From assembly GCF_003968755.1 (NCBI RefSeq), contig NZ_RYDL01000002.1:386769-450768 (forward strand): 64,000 bases of DNA, read 5' to 3'. This DNA comes from Flavobacterium sp. RSP15. Its GTDB lineage: Bacteria > Bacteroidota > Bacteroidia > Flavobacteriales > Flavobacteriaceae. The notes under the pieces were generated by a model that did no database searches, was not told where the DNA came from, and saw nothing but the letters and a program-made list of their open reading frames with translations. Positions 62,802 to 64,000 of this stretch are shown in pieces; within the stretch, counting starts at the first letter, position 1, and each line of letters starts with the position of its first letter. The position numbers and the translations under genes are program-made.

Positions 62802-63246
62802 AGATTCCCAAAAGACCTCTGTTGGAGTAAATTAAACCGAAAGACTGTTGGTCAGACATGCTTTTATAATTTAAAATATTTTCAGATTTGAATTTTATGC
62901 TTTCTTCAACCTGAGCTTCTCATCCAAAGGTATCATTCGGAAAATCGTTTTGGAGTTTTTCGTAGGAACCAATAAAAACAGTCGTTAGTCCCTTGTAATT
63001 TGATGCAGTGTATGGCTTTTCGCCAAAATAAATAATTTTATTCAGTACAGAAAATACTTTTTTATTAATGCTGTCTGCTACAATTGGGAGTTCTTTAGCT
63101 ATTGGGATTTTTAAGCTTATTGTAGGGCATGGCTTTTTGCAGGGTAATGTAGTTGTCGTTACAAAATTCTGGTATTCAAAAACTAATTCATTAGAGCAAC
63201 GTGTGACAGAAAAAAGGATAAGTGAAAATAAGACAGTGTATTTCAT
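62800..63246 (-). pseudogene. Decayed DUF4163/DUF3298 (RsiV-like) lipoprotein gene
   Basis: The first part (from ATG 63246) codes for 108 residues starting MKYTVLFSLILFSVTRCSN, a lipobox-like signal with Cys17, then SLKIPIAKELPIVADSINKKV, as in DUF4163 domains. A TGA at 62920 replaces the Trp expected in FG(W)EAQVE; the same frame continues EAQVEESIKFKSENILNYKS to a second stop at 62800. Full members are about 240-260 residues, so the C-terminal DUF3298 part is lost too. Function is probably gone. Confidence 0.65.
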
Positions 63247-63287
63247 CTTGTAATAGATAATTAAATACTGTGGTACCTACTTGAGGC

Positions 63288-63317
63288 TTGGTAAGAATGA
63301 ATTAAACGGTAAATTTG
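63288..63317 (+). promoter_or_regulatory. Promoter of the Cys/Met PLP-enzyme gene
   Basis: -33 TTG (63288-63290), 19-bp spacer, -7 TAAATTTG (63310-63317), an excellent fit to the phylum's consensus. The transcript would carry a leader of about 110 nt with stem ATCGCCA (63355-63361) / TGGCGAT (63395-63401) enclosing hairpin GACAG-AAG-CTGTC. Confidence 0.65.
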
Positions 63318-63435
63318 TAAAACAATCGAGCATTTTAAAATTAGAAGATATGAAATCGCCATGACAGAAGCTGTCTCAAACACCAATGAAGATCTGGCGA
63401 TACCATATTCCTACAAAAACAAATATTATCTACAT

Positions 63436-64000
63436 ATGAAATTTAATACTAAAGTGATTCACGGTGGACAACACCATGACCCAAGCACAGGCGCCGTTAT
63501 GCCACCGGTATATCAAACATCTACATTTGCACAAACAAGTCCCGGACAACCTATAAATCCGGATTATGAATATAGCAGAGCTGCAAATCCTACCAGAACC
63601 GCACTGGAAAATGCATTAGCAAGTATTGAAAACGGAACCCGAGCATTGGCTTTTTCTTCAGGGTTAGCGGCTACAGATTGTGTTTTGCGTTCTTTCAAGG
63701 CAGGGGATGAAATTATAGCAATGGATGATTTATATGGAGGAACCTATCGCATGTTTACCCGTATTTACAAAGATTCCGGAATAAAATTTCATTTTGTGGA
63801 TATGAATGACATAGAGAAATTCAAGTCATTGATAACTGAAAACACAAAATTAGTTTGGGTAGAAACGCCAACAAATCCTTTGATGAAATTAGCAGATATT
63901 CAGGAAATTGCTAAAATCACCAAAGAAAAGAAAATACTTTTCGCAGTTGATAATACTTTTGCAACGCCTTATTTACAAAAACCATTAGACTTAGGTGCTG
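63436..64000 (+). CDS. Cystathionine gamma-synthase/lyase-family PLP enzyme (partial)
   Basis: The first 188 residues of a trans-sulfuration enzyme, cut by the window edge. Visible are KVIHGGQHHDPSTGAVMPPV, YSRAANPTRTALENALAS, FSSGLAATDCVL, the substrate/PLP-stacking Tyr in DDLYGGTYRMF, VETPTNPLMKLADI and the PLP-binding Asp in AVDNTFATPY. The PLP lysine lies beyond the edge. The pattern covers MetB, cystathionine gamma-lyase and methionine gamma-lyase, which cannot be separated here. I chose ATG 63436; an in-frame ATG at 63361 would add 25 residues. Confidence 0.9.
   Translation, partial: MKFNTKVIHGGQHHDPSTGAVMPPVYQTSTFAQTSPGQPINPDYEYSRAANPTRTALENALASIENGTRALAFSSGLAATDCVLRSFKAGDEIIAMDDLYGGTYRMFTRIYKDSGIKFHFVDMNDIEKFKSLITENTKLVWVETPTNPLMKLADIQEIAKITKEKKILFAVDNTFATPYLQKPLDLGA

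Overview
The window looks like chromosomal DNA from a Flavobacterium-like member of the Flavobacteriaceae (Bacteroidota). The base composition is AT-rich. Promoters, where visible, follow the TTG ... TANNTTTG pattern rather than TATAAT. The gene set is typical of the group: a Bat aerotolerance operon, SusC/FecA-type TonB receptors with N-terminal carboxypeptidase-regulatory domains, a CrtY lycopene cyclase, an antiquitin-type aldehyde dehydrogenase and BNR-repeat secreted proteins. The assignment rests on gene content and is not a species call.

Left end (1-5.5 kb): an array of paired REP-like palindromes runs into an IS200/RAYT-type Y1 transposase. TrhO (tRNA U34 hydroxylation, with an unusual C-terminal domain) follows. 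A secreted serine hydrolase gene sits between two inverted copies of a dispersed repeat. A bacilliredoxin and a lycopene cyclase come next.

Metal region (5.5-18.1 kb): a TonB receptor and a thioredoxin-fold protein lead into the cyclase. A MerC-like protein and a COG0523 GTPase are divergent from a Zur-like Fur regulator, with two palindromes covering the shared promoter. A DtxR-family regulator and a ZIP transporter form an operon. A FecA-like receptor, a 43-residue FeoB-associated Cys-rich protein and FeoA-FeoB complete the set. Four related 18-bp palindromic operators lie at the promoters of receptor 1, the DtxR-family gene, the FecA-like receptor and feoAB, so these probably form one iron/manganese regulon.

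Middle (18-40 kb): mostly housekeeping and metabolic genes, namely SCO1, an M13 peptidase, a five-gene minus-strand cluster (GNAT-nitrilase fusion, zinc-ribbon protein, M28 peptidase, Rossmann protein, EamA transporter), SSB, a small Cys-rich protein, ferritin, a CAT-like acetyltransferase, OmpA, a HAD hydrolase, MetG, an aldehyde dehydrogenase, a metallophosphoesterase, an AlbA_2 protein, an SDR and an aldo-keto reductase. metG carries a short dispersed repeat inside its coding frame; the same repeat recurs just upstream of rseP.

Bat operon (40.6-49.7 kb): MoxR, DUF58, a membrane protein, BatA, BatB, BatC, BatD and BatE on the plus strand.

Right end (49.7-64 kb): a decayed region with a frameshifted gene, a Dabb protein, a 1073-residue BNR-repeat protein and a lipoprotein amidase. 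Three copies of a tRNA-Asn downstream repeat are spread through it, one still carrying a tRNA 3' fragment; the intact tRNA-Asn is at 57.2 kb. Then come RseP, an old yellow enzyme, a Gfo/Idh/MocA dehydrogenase, an MFS transporter, a DUF4163/DUF3298-like pseudogene with a nonsense codon, and the start of a Cys/Met-metabolism PLP enzyme cut by the window edge.

I did not find CRISPR arrays, prophage, restriction systems or an evident novel defence system. The most unusual signals are the REP/transposase pair, the DtxR-box regulon, the repeat inside metG and the repeated tRNA-Asn fragments.
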